Source: JACVRW01 sp963765135
GTDB taxonomy: Bacteria; Actinomycetota; Thermoleophilia; Solirubrobacterales; Thermoleophilaceae
Direction: 5' to 3'
Assembly (NCBI GenBank): GCA_963765135.1
Contig: CAVXUX010000003.1
Location: forward strand, 310,001 to 374,000
DNA: 64,000 nucleotides
Of this stretch, positions 1 to 9,020 are shown in pieces. The stretch's first letter is position 1. Each line of letters begins with the position of its first letter. The notes beneath the pieces were generated by a model, which was not told the origin of the DNA, searched no databases, and was given only the letters and a program-made list of their open reading frames with translations. A program made the position numbers and the translations under genes.

Positions 1-5
1 GCATT

Positions 6-106
6 GCTCCCTCCGCGGGCATTACCCCACAGGTTCGAAGGGTCAGCGCCGGGCGACATCCAATGTCAAGGGCGCTATCTCAGCCCGCTGCCCGCGAGCC
101 CCCCTG
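6..106 (-). ncRNA. TPP (THI-element) riboswitch
   Basis: Read on the minus strand, this stretch has the conserved blocks of the thiamine pyrophosphate riboswitch in order: CTGAGAT (77-83), GACCCTTCGAACCTG (30-44) and GGGTAATGCCCGCGGAGGGA (8-27), with a variable GC-rich arm between the first two. The family consensus has CTGAGA, then ACCCTTGAACCTGATCTGG, then GTAATGCCAGCGTAGGGA. It would control a gene transcribed leftward just outside the window, by known biology a thiamine synthesis (thiC-like) or thiamine uptake gene. No promoter is obvious between it and the upstream gene's stop at 124. Confidence 0.9.
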
Positions 107-123
107 GCTTGTCGCGCCGCAGT

Positions 124-550
124 CTAGTGGGCGCGCTGCTCGGGCGACAGCGCGGCCCGGGTGGCCTCGGCGCTGAGCTGCTCCAGCCCGAACAGCATCT
201 CGCGCAGCAGCGCCGAGCGGCTGGTGGTCCTCCTCGCGGACCCAGTCGGCCCGCTCGCGGGACTCGACGAAGCGCGTGACCGCGTCCAGGAGCATCGACA
301 GTCGCGCGGGGCGCAGCACGACGGTGCTGGCCCCGGCGGTCAGCTCGCCGAGCTCGTCCGCCAGGGCCGTCAGGTCGCGGAACTCCAGCACGTCGTCAGC
401 TGACATCTCCGTGGTGCGGAAGCGCTCGCCGGCCACCGTGTGCACCGCGTGGGCGGCCGCCGCGATCTGCTCGGGGGCGAGATCGAAGCAGGCGTACACG
501 ACGGGGTCGCCGTCGAGGTCCTGAGAGATGTCTACGCGGGCGCGCTCCAT
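124..550 (-). CDS. Conserved hypothetical protein, about 141 aa (one frameshift)
   Basis: A small acidic soluble protein starting with ATG at 550, inside the 3' end of the upstream efflux gene (19-nt overlap), so probably translationally coupled to it. The frame reads well to the segment ADWVREED; a one-base break near 215-235 is then needed to reach the C-terminus REMLFGLEQLSAEATRAAL and a TAG stop at 124-126. Without the correction the frame runs through the riboswitch and becomes Arg/Gly/Ala-rich, typical of a wrong frame. No signal peptide, membrane segment or known motif is visible. I do not recognise the family. Confidence 0.55.
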
Positions 551-2010
551 GCCGTGTCAACCACCGTATCGGCGATTTGTTGTGGTTGTGTGACGTTTGT
601 CTTATGCCCGCTTTCTTTCTTGCAATCACCGGGCAGCAGACGGGACATCACGACGATTCCTGCGGAAACGACCGCCATCTGGATCAGGCTCAGCTCGAAG
701 GCGTGCCCGATGCCGTCGTCGGCGGCGCCGAAGAAGATCACGCCGGTGATCGCCACGCCCAGGGCGTAGCCGACCTGCTGCATGGTCGACATCGCCCCGG
801 AGGCGCTGCCCACGCGGGCCGGGTCCACCCCGGCGAGCACCGTCGACGTCAGCGGCGTGAAGCAGAGGCCGATGCCCGCGCCCACTAGCACGAGGCCCGG
901 GACCAGCGCCAGCACGGAGCCTTCGGTGCCGATCTCGGCGACCGCCACGGCCAACAGCACGAGCCCCGCCGTCAGCGCCACGCCGCCGCTCGCCACGACC
1001 ATCCGCCCGTAGCGCGCGGTGAGTGCCGGCGCCGGCCCGGAGGTGAGCACGTAGCAGACCGCCAGGATCGTGAACACCAGCCCGGCCTCCAGTGGTCCCA
1101 GACCGCGGCCGACCTGCAGGTAGAACGCGAGGAACACGAAGAACGAGGCTTGGGCGACGGCCAGGAACAGCTGGGTCGCGAGGCCCGCCGAGAAGCCGCG
1201 CTCCTCGAACAGCCGCAGGTCGAGCAGCGGGTCGCCGCCGTTCTCGCCGAGGCGCCGCTGGCGGCGCAGGAACGCGCCCAGGAGCACCGGGGCGAGCGCC
1301 AGCGAGACCCACGTCCACGCCGGCCAGCCCTGCTCACGGCCCTGGATCAGCGGCAGCAGCACGGCCGTCAGCCCGACCGCCACCAGCGCCGCGCCGGCCA
1401 CGTCCACGCGCGTGCGCCGGTCCGCACGCGACTCCGGCACCAGCCGGGGCGTGGCGGCGAGCGCGGCCAGGCCGATCGGGACGTTGATCAGGAAGCAGCT
1501 GCGCCACCCCAGGCCGGCGACGTCGGTCTCCACCAGTGCGCCGCCGATCACCTGCCCGCCGACGGCGGCCAGGCCGAGCGCGAGGCCGTAGAGGCTCATC
1601 GCGCGGACGTAGTCGGGCCCGCGGTAGGTGACGCCGATGATGGCGAGCACCTGCGGCATCACCACGGCGCCGGCGACGCCCTGCGCGACGCGCGCGAGCA
1701 CCAGCGTGGTTGGGCTGGGGGCGAGGCCGCAGGCCGCCGAGGCCACGATGAACAGGGCCAGCCCGATCGCGTAGACGCGCCGGCGCCCGAGATCGTCGCC
1801 GAGCCGCCCGGCCGTGATCAGGAAGGCGGCGAAGGTGAGCCCGTAGCCGGCGACGACCCATTCCAGGGAGCTCTCGCCGGCGCCGAGGTCGGTCGCGATC
1901 GAGGGGAGCGCGACGTTGACGATGAAGAAGTCGAGAACGACCATGAAGGCTCCGGCGAGGAGCACCGGCAGGGCCGCCCAGGGAGTGAGGTTGTCGCTGG
2001 TCGTGTTCAT
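532..2010 (-). CDS. MFS drug efflux transporter, DHA2 (EmrB/QacA) family
   Basis: Predicted 492-residue proton-driven exporter in the cytoplasmic membrane. The N-terminus has the DHA2-type first helix VVLDFFIVNVALPSIATDLG; the loop 2-3 signature GRLGDDLGRRRVY and the motif-C region QVIGGALVETD follow, and hydrophobicity fits about 14 helices. Substrate cannot be read from sequence. ATG 2010 is preferred because the protein then starts right before the first helix; TTG 2046 is an in-frame alternative. A 15-bp palindrome (2047-2061) lies just upstream and may bind a regulator. The gene follows the beta-propeller gene by 60 nt and overlaps the small downstream gene. Confidence 0.88.
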   Translation of the reverse strand: MNTTSDNLTPWAALPVLLAGAFMVVLDFFIVNVALPSIATDLGAGESSLEWVVAGYGLTFAAFLITAGRLGDDLGRRRVYAIGLALFIVASAACGLAPSPTTLVLARVAQGVAGAVVMPQVLAIIGVTYRGPDYVRAMSLYGLALGLAAVGGQVIGGALVETDVAGLGWRSCFLINVPIGLAALAATPRLVPESRADRRTRVDVAGAALVAVGLTAVLLPLIQGREQGWPAWTWVSLALAPVLLGAFLRRQRRLGENGGDPLLDLRLFEERGFSAGLATQLFLAVAQASFFVFLAFYLQVGRGLGPLEAGLVFTILAVCYVLTSGPAPALTARYGRMVVASGGVALTAGLVLLAVAVAEIGTEGSVLALVPGLVLVGAGIGLCFTPLTSTVLAGVDPARVGSASGAMSTMQQVGYALGVAITGVIFFGAADDGIGHAFELSLIQMAVVSAGIVVMSRLLPGDCKKESGHKTNVTQPQQIADTVVDTAWSAPA

Positions 2011-2046
2011 GCCGGCCAGCTTGCCGGCGCGAGGGCAGTGCCTCAA

Positions 2047-2061
2047 TTACCCGCGAGGTAA
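2047..2061. promoter_or_regulatory. Palindrome TTACC-N5-GGTAA upstream of the efflux gene
   Basis: TTACC and GGTAA form a perfect inverted repeat around CGCGA between the propeller stop (2071) and the efflux ATG (2010). Its position suggests an operator for the pump, but no regulator gene is adjacent, so its role is inference. Confidence 0.35.
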
Positions 2062-2070
2062 GCGTTTCGG

Positions 2071-3015
2071 CTAGATCAGGCAGGCGTCGTGCGCGGCCGG
2101 CGCGATGCGGTTGCGGGCGATCACACGGCCGCCCTCGCCGACGATCGTGACCGTGCCGTCGTCCAGCGACGGGGTGATCACGCGGCCCACTCCGTGCTGG
2201 ACGTTGTACGAGCCCTTCGCCACCGCCGTGCGCGCGAGCACCTTGCCGTCGCCCACGCGCTGCACCGCCAGCGAGCCGTCGTCGCCGCTGGCCACGTAGG
2301 CCCGGCCGGCGCCGAAGCTGATGTGCTGCGGGGGCGTGCCCGCCGGCAGCACGGTGATCGGCCGCGGTCGGCCCGGCGCGTACAGCGCGAGCTCGAAGCG
2401 GTCGCCGGAGCTGATCCAGAGCCGCCGGCCGCCGGGCGAGCAGGCCACGTCGTGGGCGAGGAACGGCGGGTGCAGCAGGCCACGGGGGCGAGGCCGGCGC
2501 GGCTCGGACAGGTCCACGACGGCCACCGCCGGCGCCTTCGAGCCCAGCGCCACCCAGAGCGTGCGGCCGTCGGGCGCGATCGCGAGGTGGCGGGCGAGCG
2601 CGCCGACCTGGGCGCCGCCAACAACGCGCCCGCGCTCGAGGTCGATCACGACCAGCTCGCCGGTGCCCGAGTCGGTCACGTAGGCGTAGCGCGCGTCTGG
2701 GCCGACTGCCGTGTAGCGCGGCTCGGACATGCCGCGCAGGACGCGCCGCACGCGCACCGGAGGCCCTTCCAGCAGCGAGACGGCGCCCGAGCTCGTGTGC
2801 GCGACGACGGCCCGCAGGCCGCCCGCCGCCTCGATGCTCCGCGGCTCCTCGACCGTGGCCACGCGAGCGCGCACCCGCCCGGTGGCGGCGTCCAGCACGG
2901 CCACGTGCGCCTCGGTGTCGGCGGTGGCCAGCGCCAGCGCCGGGCGCCTGTGCTCGCAGGCGTATGGGATCAGCGGAAGCAGCCCGAGAGTCGCCAGGAA
3001 CTCGCGCCGCCGCAT
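2071..3015 (-). CDS. Exported YVTN/WD40-type beta-propeller protein
   Basis: 314 residues. The N-terminus MRRREFLATLGLLPLIPYAC carries a twin-Arg-like motif, a hydrophobic stretch and a cysteine, so export by Tat and perhaps lipidation are likely. The rest is repeated blades of about 40 residues with turns such as VAVLDAATGRVRARV, YAYVTDSGTGELVVIDLERG and AYVASGDDGSLAVQRV, typical of YVTN propellers, which serve as binding or scaffold domains rather than enzymes. It starts 12 nt after the VWA gene and is probably the last gene of the MoxR-VWA operon. Ligand unknown. Confidence 0.75.
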   Translation of the reverse strand: MRRREFLATLGLLPLIPYACEHRRPALALATADTEAHVAVLDAATGRVRARVATVEEPRSIEAAGGLRAVVAHTSSGAVSLLEGPPVRVRRVLRGMSEPRYTAVGPDARYAYVTDSGTGELVVIDLERGRVVGGAQVGALARHLAIAPDGRTLWVALGSKAPAVAVVDLSEPRRPRPRGLLHPPFLAHDVACSPGGRRLWISSGDRFELALYAPGRPRPITVLPAGTPPQHISFGAGRAYVASGDDGSLAVQRVGDGKVLARTAVAKGSYNVQHGVGRVITPSLDDGTVTIVGEGGRVIARNRIAPAAHDACLI

Positions 3016-3027
3016 GCCCCCCTTACG

Positions 3028-4392
3028 TCAGGAGCCGACTTGCAGGTCCGCGATCGCGTTCACGAACACCTCGAGCTGCTTGGTGGTCCAGCACTCGAAG
3101 ACGCCGTCGCAGAAGGGCTCGTAGGCGGACATCACCGAGTCGCCGTAGTTCCAGTAGAGGCGCGGCTCGGGGTTGATCCAGAACGTGCGGCCGGCGCGCT
3201 CCGCGACCTGGGCGAGCACTTGCGCGTGGGGCTCGCGGCCGTTGGTGCGGGCGTCGCCTAGCACGATCACGGTCGAGCGCGGGTCGAGGTCGTCCATGAC
3301 CTTCTCCAGGAACTCGAGCCAGACGCGGCCGTAGTCGGTGTAGCCGGACACGTCGGCGACGCCGGCGTCCGTGGCGATCTTGCGCGAGACCGTTTCGAAC
3401 GAGCGCTCGCGCTCGAAGACGTCGGTCACCTCGGAGATGCGCTCCACGAACACGAACGAGCGCAGCTTGCGGAACTGGTCGTGCAGGGCGTGGAGCACCG
3501 ACAGGAAGAAGACGCTGGCGCTGGTGACGCTCGTCGACACGTCGCAGAGCACGTACAGCTCGGGCCGGCGCGGCCGGCGCGGGCGGAACTTCAGGTCGAG
3601 CGGGACACCGCCGGTCTGCAGCGAGGCGCGCATCGTGCGGCGCACGTCGACCTGCCAGGACCGGCGCCGGCCGCGGTGCTCGCGGCCGTGCGACGCCAGG
3701 CGCCGCTTCATCTGCGCGACCACCCGGTGCACCTGCGAGAGGTCCTGGGCCGGGTTGGTCGGCAGGCTGCGGTCGAACTCGCGCAGCGGCTTGGCCGGGG
3801 GCAGCGACTGCGTCCGCTCGATCATCTGGCGCTCGAGCTCGCGGCGCACGTGCTGCTCGAACTCCTGGAGCGCGTCGCGCGGCACAGCGTCCGGGTCGGG
3901 CAGCTCGGCCCCGAGCCGCTCGCCCTTCAAGCCGAGCGTGCGCCGGATCCGCTGCACGTCCACGCCGATCACCCCGGACCCCTCGCCCTGGCGGCCGAAG
4001 GCGGCGATGGCCAGCCGCGCGAGGTCGCGCATCTCACCGTCGTTGCCGGCGCGCAGCGCCTCCCTGATGCGCTCGCGCAGCGCGTCGAGGTCGAGCCCTT
4101 CGGCACCCTGGAAGCGCTCCTCGGTGAGCCCGCGGTTGACGGCCTCGCGCTCGACCGCGCGGAAGAAGAAGCGGTCGAACAGCACGTCGAGCACGCGGCG
4201 GTCCTCCTGCGACTTGGCCAGCGTGGTCGCGAGCGCCTCGCGGAAGCCGACCTGCGAGGTCCAGCTGACCGCGTCCAGGGCCTCGAAGGCGTCGAGCAGC
4301 TCGGACGTGCCGACCGCCACGCCCTCGTTGCGCAGCTCGTCGGCGAACTCGAGCAGCCGCGGGGCCATGCCCGGCGGTCCGGGTTCCGGCAT
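3028..4392 (-). CDS. VWA (CoxE-like) domain protein, partner of the MoxR ATPase
   Basis: 454 residues. The C-terminal half has a von Willebrand A domain with a MIDAS-type LCDVSTSV (DxSxS) and matches CoxE-like VWA proteins; the N-terminal half is helical and charged (FEFADEL-like start, then an EAV/REALRAG-rich region). MoxR ATPases and such VWA proteins act together as metal-ion or cofactor insertion chaperones in other bacteria, for example with CO dehydrogenase. No oxidoreductase client is encoded here. ATG 4392 follows GGAGG closely; GTG 4419, just after the MoxR stop, is an alternative. Confidence 0.85.
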   Translation of the reverse strand: MPEPGPPGMAPRLLEFADELRNEGVAVGTSELLDAFEALDAVSWTSQVGFREALATTLAKSQEDRRVLDVLFDRFFFRAVEREAVNRGLTEERFQGAEGLDLDALRERIREALRAGNDGEMRDLARLAIAAFGRQGEGSGVIGVDVQRIRRTLGLKGERLGAELPDPDAVPRDALQEFEQHVRRELERQMIERTQSLPPAKPLREFDRSLPTNPAQDLSQVHRVVAQMKRRLASHGREHRGRRRSWQVDVRRTMRASLQTGGVPLDLKFRPRRPRRPELYVLCDVSTSVTSASVFFLSVLHALHDQFRKLRSFVFVERISEVTDVFERERSFETVSRKIATDAGVADVSGYTDYGRVWLEFLEKVMDDLDPRSTVIVLGDARTNGREPHAQVLAQVAERAGRTFWINPEPRLYWNYGDSVMSAYEPFCDGVFECWTTKQLEVFVNAIADLQVGS

Positions 4393-4421
4393 GCCTCCGT
4401 ACAGCCCTGGCTTGCCCACGG

Positions 4422-5324
<903 letters not shown>

Positions 5325-5333
5325 CCGCCCACA

Positions 5334-5343
5334 AGGATACTTT
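5334..5343. promoter_or_regulatory. Overlapping divergent -10 elements (MoxR / small membrane protein)
   Basis: The sequence AGGATACTTT holds TATCCT on the minus strand (9 nt before ATG 5324) and TACTTT on the plus strand (7 nt before TTG 5351). Both use the same TA at 5338-5339. Spacing fits leaderless transcription both ways. Confidence 0.6.
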
Positions 5344-5350
5344 CGCGTCC

Positions 5351-5521
5351 TTGGACGACCTGCACACGCTGCTGACCGCCTCGTTCGTGCTGCTCGGCAC
5401 GGGCATGGTGGTCGGGGCGCTCGGTCACCTGACGCAGCTGAAGGTGGTCGTGGGGATCGGGATCGCGATGGTGTTCGCGGGCGCGGCGTGCTTTCTCGTG
5501 GCGGTCGGGCAGTACGGCTAG
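5351..5521 (+). CDS. Small two-helix membrane protein, 56 aa
   Basis: A short frame from TTG 5351 encodes two hydrophobic segments, about TASFVLLGTGMVVGALG and VVVGIGIAMVFAGAACFLVA, joined by a short polar turn (HLTQLK). A TACTTT element ends 7 nt before the TTG and supports this start as a leaderless mRNA. Its TAG stop shares the tetranucleotide CTAG with the stop of the convergent epimerase gene, a pattern seen elsewhere in this window. Function unknown. Confidence 0.6.
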   Translation: MDDLHTLLTASFVLLGTGMVVGALGHLTQLKVVVGIGIAMVFAGAACFLVAVGQYG

Positions 5522-6454
5522 CGCGGCGCTTCCAGGAAGCCCTCGCGCCACGACCGCCAGCGCGGCTTCCAGCCAAGCTCGCGCTTCGCCTTCGCGTTGG
5601 AGGCGCCCGGCTGCACGTTCATCGAGCTCGCCATCTTGCCGGCCACCAGCCGCGCCAGCCAGACCGGCACCCGGCGCGGCGGCGGCGCGCCGATCGCCTC
5701 GGCGTAGGCCGGCACCCAGTCGCGCAGGGCGACCGGCTCGTCGTCGACGATGTTGTAGACGCCCGGGGCGCCGCGCTCGACGGCCGCCACCGTCGCCTCC
5801 GCCGCGTCGTCTGTGTGGATGAACGAGAACAGGCCGCTGCCGCTGCCCACCACCGGGAAGCGGCGCTTGCGCACGTCCGCGGCCATGCTGCCGCCCTCGC
5901 CGTAGTAGGTGCCGGGACCGTAGAACCAGCCGTAGCGCAGCACGAGTCCCTCGAGCCCCTCGGCGTCGAGCACGGCTCGCTCCATCTCTGCGATCACCCG
6001 CATCCCCTCCGAGAACGGGGGCGGCGCCGCGAGGTTGAGCGGCGCCTCCTCGTCCATGACCTTGGCCTCGGCGGCGGGCGCGTACGCGAACGCGATGCTC
6101 TGGCAGACGAAGCGCCGCACACCGGCGGCCCGGGCGGCGTCGAGCAGGTTGCGGGTGCCGTCGCGGCGGATCCTGTTGGTCGCGTCGTAGAGGTCGCGCT
6201 TGCGCGGGTTGAAGCGCTCCGGCAGCGCGGTCAGCTCGTGCACGACCACCTCCGGCGCCGCCCGCTCGACCGCTTCGCGCAGCGCGTCCGCGTCGAGAGC
6301 GTCCACGATCGCCGCGCTGGCGCCGGCGGCGCGGATCGCCTCCGCGCTGCCCTGGCGACCGCGTCGTGCCGGTCACCTCGTGGCCGGCCGCGATCAGCCT
6401 CGGCACCAGCGGGCGCCCGATCGCCCCGCTCGCGCCGGCCACGAACACCCTCAT
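5518..6454 (-). CDS. NAD-dependent epimerase/dehydratase family protein (one frameshift)
   Basis: About 311 residues after correcting one extra base near 6345. The N-terminus MRVFVAGASGAIGRPLVPRL is the Rossmann GxxGxxG motif. The YxxxK-type active site of extended SDRs is degenerate: the region around PPPFSEGMRVIAEMER aligns with it but lacks the classic YGxSK. YGWFYGPGTYYGEGG and FIHTDDAAEATVAA are the usual downstream motifs. The substrate is probably a nucleotide sugar or similar. ATG 6454 overlaps the predicted stop of the upstream membrane gene (ATGA), so the two are likely co-translated. Confidence 0.75.
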
Positions 6455-6822
6455 CCGCGCCGGCTCGCGCGCGACGTTCAGCATCCAGGCGAGCAGCAGC
6501 GAGGTGAGCGCCAGCGAGACGAAGTTCGCCGGCCCGAGCCACTCGGGGTCGGCGTCGCCGACGTCGATCAGCGTGGTTGACCACGTGCAGCGTGTTCTGG
6601 ATGAGCGCGAGCGCCAGCACGGGCACCCGCCAGCGGGCATCGCCTCACCGCAACCAGCGTCGCGGCGCCGAGCGCGAGGTACCAGGTCGCGAGGTCGCCC
6701 ATGTAGTGGTCGTTGCGCACGCCGTACGGGCCGATCTCGTCGAAGAAGAAGCCGGGCGTGAGCCAGAGCAGCAGGCCGAGCACGAGCTGCACGGCCCCGA
6801 ACACCGCGAGCAGGGCCTTCAT
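6451..6822 (-). CDS. Small membrane protein, four predicted helices (frameshifted)
   Basis: About 122 residues. Helical segments: KALLAVFGAVQLVLGLLLWL, TWYLALGAATLVAV, VPVLALALIQNTLHVVNH and FVSLALTSLLLAWMLNV. Two extra bases (near 6650 and 6585) are needed to join them. A third extra C in GCGCGAG at about 6466-6470 would give the ending NVAASRRG and a TGA that overlaps the epimerase ATG as ATGA; without it the protein would be fused to the epimerase. ATG 6822 overlaps the methyltransferase stop. Family unknown to me. Confidence 0.55.
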
Positions 6823-7457
6823 CGCCGCGTTGCGAAGGCGACGCCGTCGCCGATCGGCAGCACGCAGGCGAGCCAGCCGTCGCTGACGAGCAGCTCGGCG
6901 TTCAGCTCCCGGGCGGCGGTCAGCGACTCCGCGCGCCACTGGCCGCTCTCGGCCTCGTCCAGCGCCACCTCGCCGGACATCAGCATGTTGTCGACGACCA
7001 GGACCGCCCGCGGGGACAGCTTCGGCTCGGCCAGCTCGATGTAGCCGCGGTACTCGTCCTTGGCGGCGTCGACGAAGAGCAGGTCGATCGGGCCGTTGAC
7101 CGCCTCGATCGTCTCGCGCGCGTCGCCCTCGATCAGCTCCACGCGGTCGGCCACCCCGGCGCGCTCGAAGAAGTCGCGGGCCTGACGGGCGCGATCCTCG
7201 CGCAGCTCGAGGGTGATCACGCGTCCCTGCCGCAGCTGCTCGGCCATGTGCAGCGTCGAGTAGCCGATCGCGGTGCCGACCTCGAGCACGACCGGGTCGA
7301 GCGTGCGGCACAGCACCGCCAGGAAGCGCCCGGTCTCCCAGTGCACGATCGGGACGCCGTCGCGTTCGGCCACGGCCTCCATCTCGGCCATGATCTCGGA
7401 GCGCTCGGGCTGGAGCCCGTGGATGTAGCGCTCGACGCGTTCGTCCAGGATCCGCAC
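6819..7457 (-). CDS. SAM-dependent O-methyltransferase (class I, caffeoyl-CoA OMT-like)
   Basis: 212 residues from GTG 7457. The SAM-binding motif I is VVLEVGTAIGYSTLHMA and motif II region is RVELIEGDARETIE, followed by DLLFVDAAKDEYRGY, which carries the metal-binding Asp of the O-methyltransferase family 3. Such enzymes methylate catechol-type hydroxyls with Mg2+. The GTG start is chosen because TACATT on the minus strand (7470-7465) ends 7 nt before it, fitting a leaderless mRNA; TTG 7466 would lie within that element. It heads a three-gene run with the membrane protein and the epimerase. Confidence 0.85.
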   Translation of the reverse strand: MRILDERVERYIHGLQPERSEIMAEMEAVAERDGVPIVHWETGRFLAVLCRTLDPVVLEVGTAIGYSTLHMAEQLRQGRVITLELREDRARQARDFFERAGVADRVELIEGDARETIEAVNGPIDLLFVDAAKDEYRGYIELAEPKLSPRAVLVVDNMLMSGEVALDEAESGQWRAESLTAARELNAELLVSDGWLACVLPIGDGVAFATRR

Positions 7458-7464
7458 TGCCCGC

Positions 7465-7474
7465 AATGTACCCT
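7465..7474. promoter_or_regulatory. Overlapping divergent -10 elements (methyltransferase / MOSC)
   Basis: AATGTACCCT holds TACATT on the minus strand (7 nt before GTG 7457) and TACCCT on the plus strand (6 nt before GTG 7481), sharing TA at 7469-7470. Only 23 nt separate the two start codons, so there is no room for a leader either way. Confidence 0.65.
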
Positions 7475-7480
7475 GGTCGC

Positions 7481-7924
7481 GTGGCCGGATCGGTCGAGCA
7501 GATCCATGTCGCGGCCGTGGAGAGCGAGCTACCGCAGCCCGTCGACGCGGTCGAGGTGACCGCCGACGGGGTGGTCGGCGACCGCTACGCCGAGGCGCGC
7601 GACCTGACGCTGATCGAGGCCGAGGCGCTCGAGGGCCTGCGAGCGGACACCGGCATCGAGCTGTCGCCGGCCGAGGTGCGCCGCCAGGTGCTCACGCGCG
7701 GCATCCGGCTCAACGACCTGGTCGGCGAGCGCTTCACGGTCGGCGAGGTGGAGTGCGTCGGGCAGGAGCTGTGCGAGCCGTGCAACCACCTGCAGGGGCT
7801 CACCTACTCCGGCGTGCTGCGCGGGCTGGTGCACCGCGGGGGACTGCGCGCGGACATCGTCAGCGGCGGGCGAATCGCCGTGGGTGACGAAGTCATGCGG
7901 GTATCCTCGGCCGTCAATGGCTGA
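7481..7924 (+). CDS. MOSC-domain protein
   Basis: 147 residues from GTG 7481, whose start MAGSVEQIHVAAV matches the usual first strand of stand-alone MOSC proteins. The typical block VVGDRYAEARDLTLIEAEAL is followed by RLNDLVGERFTVGEVECVG and QELCEPCNHLQ, which contains the conserved Cys thought to bind sulfur or molybdenum cofactor. MOSC domains occur in molybdenum sulfurases and YiiM-like amidoxime reductase partners; the precise reaction here is unknown. Its last 8 nt overlap the citrate synthase start. Confidence 0.85.
   Translation: MAGSVEQIHVAAVESELPQPVDAVEVTADGVVGDRYAEARDLTLIEAEALEGLRADTGIELSPAEVRRQVLTRGIRLNDLVGERFTVGEVECVGQELCEPCNHLQGLTYSGVLRGLVHRGGLRADIVSGGRIAVGDEVMRVSSAVNG
7902..7907 (+). 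promoter_or_regulatory. -10 element TATCCT before citrate synthase
   Basis: TATCCT ends 9 nt before ATG 7917, inside the 3' end of the MOSC gene. It would give citrate synthase its own leaderless transcript. Confidence 0.5.
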
Positions 7925-9020
7925 TCTGATCGAGGTTCCCTCCGGGCTCGAAGGTGTCATCGCGTTCGACACGTCGATCGCCGAGCCCGACAAGGAGGGG
8001 GGCGCGCTGCGCTATCGCGGCGTGGACATCGAGGAGCTGGTCGGTCACGTGCCCTTCGAGAAGGTCTGGGGGCTGCTCGTCGACGGCACCTTCGAGCCGG
8101 GGATGCCGCCGGCCGAGCCGCATCCGCTGGCCGTTCGCACGGCCGATCCGCGCGCGGATCTCCAGGCGGCGCTGGCGATGCTCGCGCCCGAGTGGGGCCT
8201 GCAGGCGCTGATCGACATCTCAGACGAGCAGGCGCGCAACGACCTGGCGCGCGTGTCGGTGATGGCGCTGTCGTTCGTGGCCCAGTCCGCGCGCGGCGTG
8301 GGGCGCCCGCCGGTCCCGCAGCTCGAGGTGAACAAGGCGAAGTCGATCCCCGAGCGCTTCCTGATCCGCTGGCGCGGCGAGGCCGACCCCAAGCACGTCA
8401 AGGCGATCGACGCCTACTGGATCTCCGCCGCCGAGCACGGCATGAACGCCTCCACCTTCACCGCGCGCGTGGTGGCCTCGACCGGCGCCGACGTGGCGGC
8501 GGCGCTGTCGGCGGGCGTCGGGGCGCTGTCGGGGCCGCTCCACGGCGGGGCGCCCTCGCGCGTGCTGACCATGCTCGACGAGGTTGACGCCGACGGCGAC
8601 GCCGAGCGCTGGGTCAAGCGCGCGCTCGACCAGGGCGATCGACTGATGGGCTTCGGCCACCGCGTCTACCGTGCCGAGGATCCGCGGGCGCGCGTGCTGC
8701 GCCGCACGGCGCGCGAGATCGGCGCGCCGCGGCTCGAGGTCGCGGAGAAGCTCGAGCAGGCCGCGCTGGCCGAGCTGAAGGCGCGCAAGCCGGACCGGGT
8801 GCTCGCCACGAACGTCGAGTTCTGGTCGGCCGTGGTGCTCGACTACGCGGACGTGCCGCCCGAGCTGTTCACCCCGATGTTCTCCTGCGCGCGGGTCGCC
8901 GGCTGGGCCGCCCACATCCTCGAGCAGAAGCGCGACGGTCGGCTGATCAGGCCGACCGCGCGATACGTGGGACCGAGTCCGCGCGGGGCGGATTCGGTCA
9001 ACGGCTCCGCGCCGAGCTGA
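7917..9020 (+). CDS. gltA: Citrate synthase family protein
   Basis: 367 residues. Condenses acetyl-CoA with oxaloacetate (or makes 2-methylcitrate from propionyl-CoA). Catalytic regions are visible: AAEHGMNASTFTAR, LSGPLHGGAPSRV with the first catalytic His, MGFGHRVYRAEDPRA with the second, and a C-terminal RPTARYVG. The opening ADLIEVPSGLEGVIAFDT and RYRGVDIEEL match the short Gram-positive/archaeal type of about 370 residues. The citrate/methylcitrate choice cannot be made here; no prp genes adjoin. The stop TGATG overlaps the next start. Confidence 0.92.
   Translation: MADLIEVPSGLEGVIAFDTSIAEPDKEGGALRYRGVDIEELVGHVPFEKVWGLLVDGTFEPGMPPAEPHPLAVRTADPRADLQAALAMLAPEWGLQALIDISDEQARNDLARVSVMALSFVAQSARGVGRPPVPQLEVNKAKSIPERFLIRWRGEADPKHVKAIDAYWISAAEHGMNASTFTARVVASTGADVAAALSAGVGALSGPLHGGAPSRVLTMLDEVDADGDAERWVKRALDQGDRLMGFGHRVYRAEDPRARVLRRTAREIGAPRLEVAEKLEQAALAELKARKPDRVLATNVEFWSAVVLDYADVPPELFTPMFSCARVAGWAAHILEQKRDGRLIRPTARYVGPSPRGADSVNGSAPS

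Noticed and set aside
30..44. GGTTCGAA-type string resembling a tRNA T-loop
   Set aside because: It is part of the TPP riboswitch; no acceptor or anticodon arm surrounds it. No other tRNA-like cloverleaf was seen.
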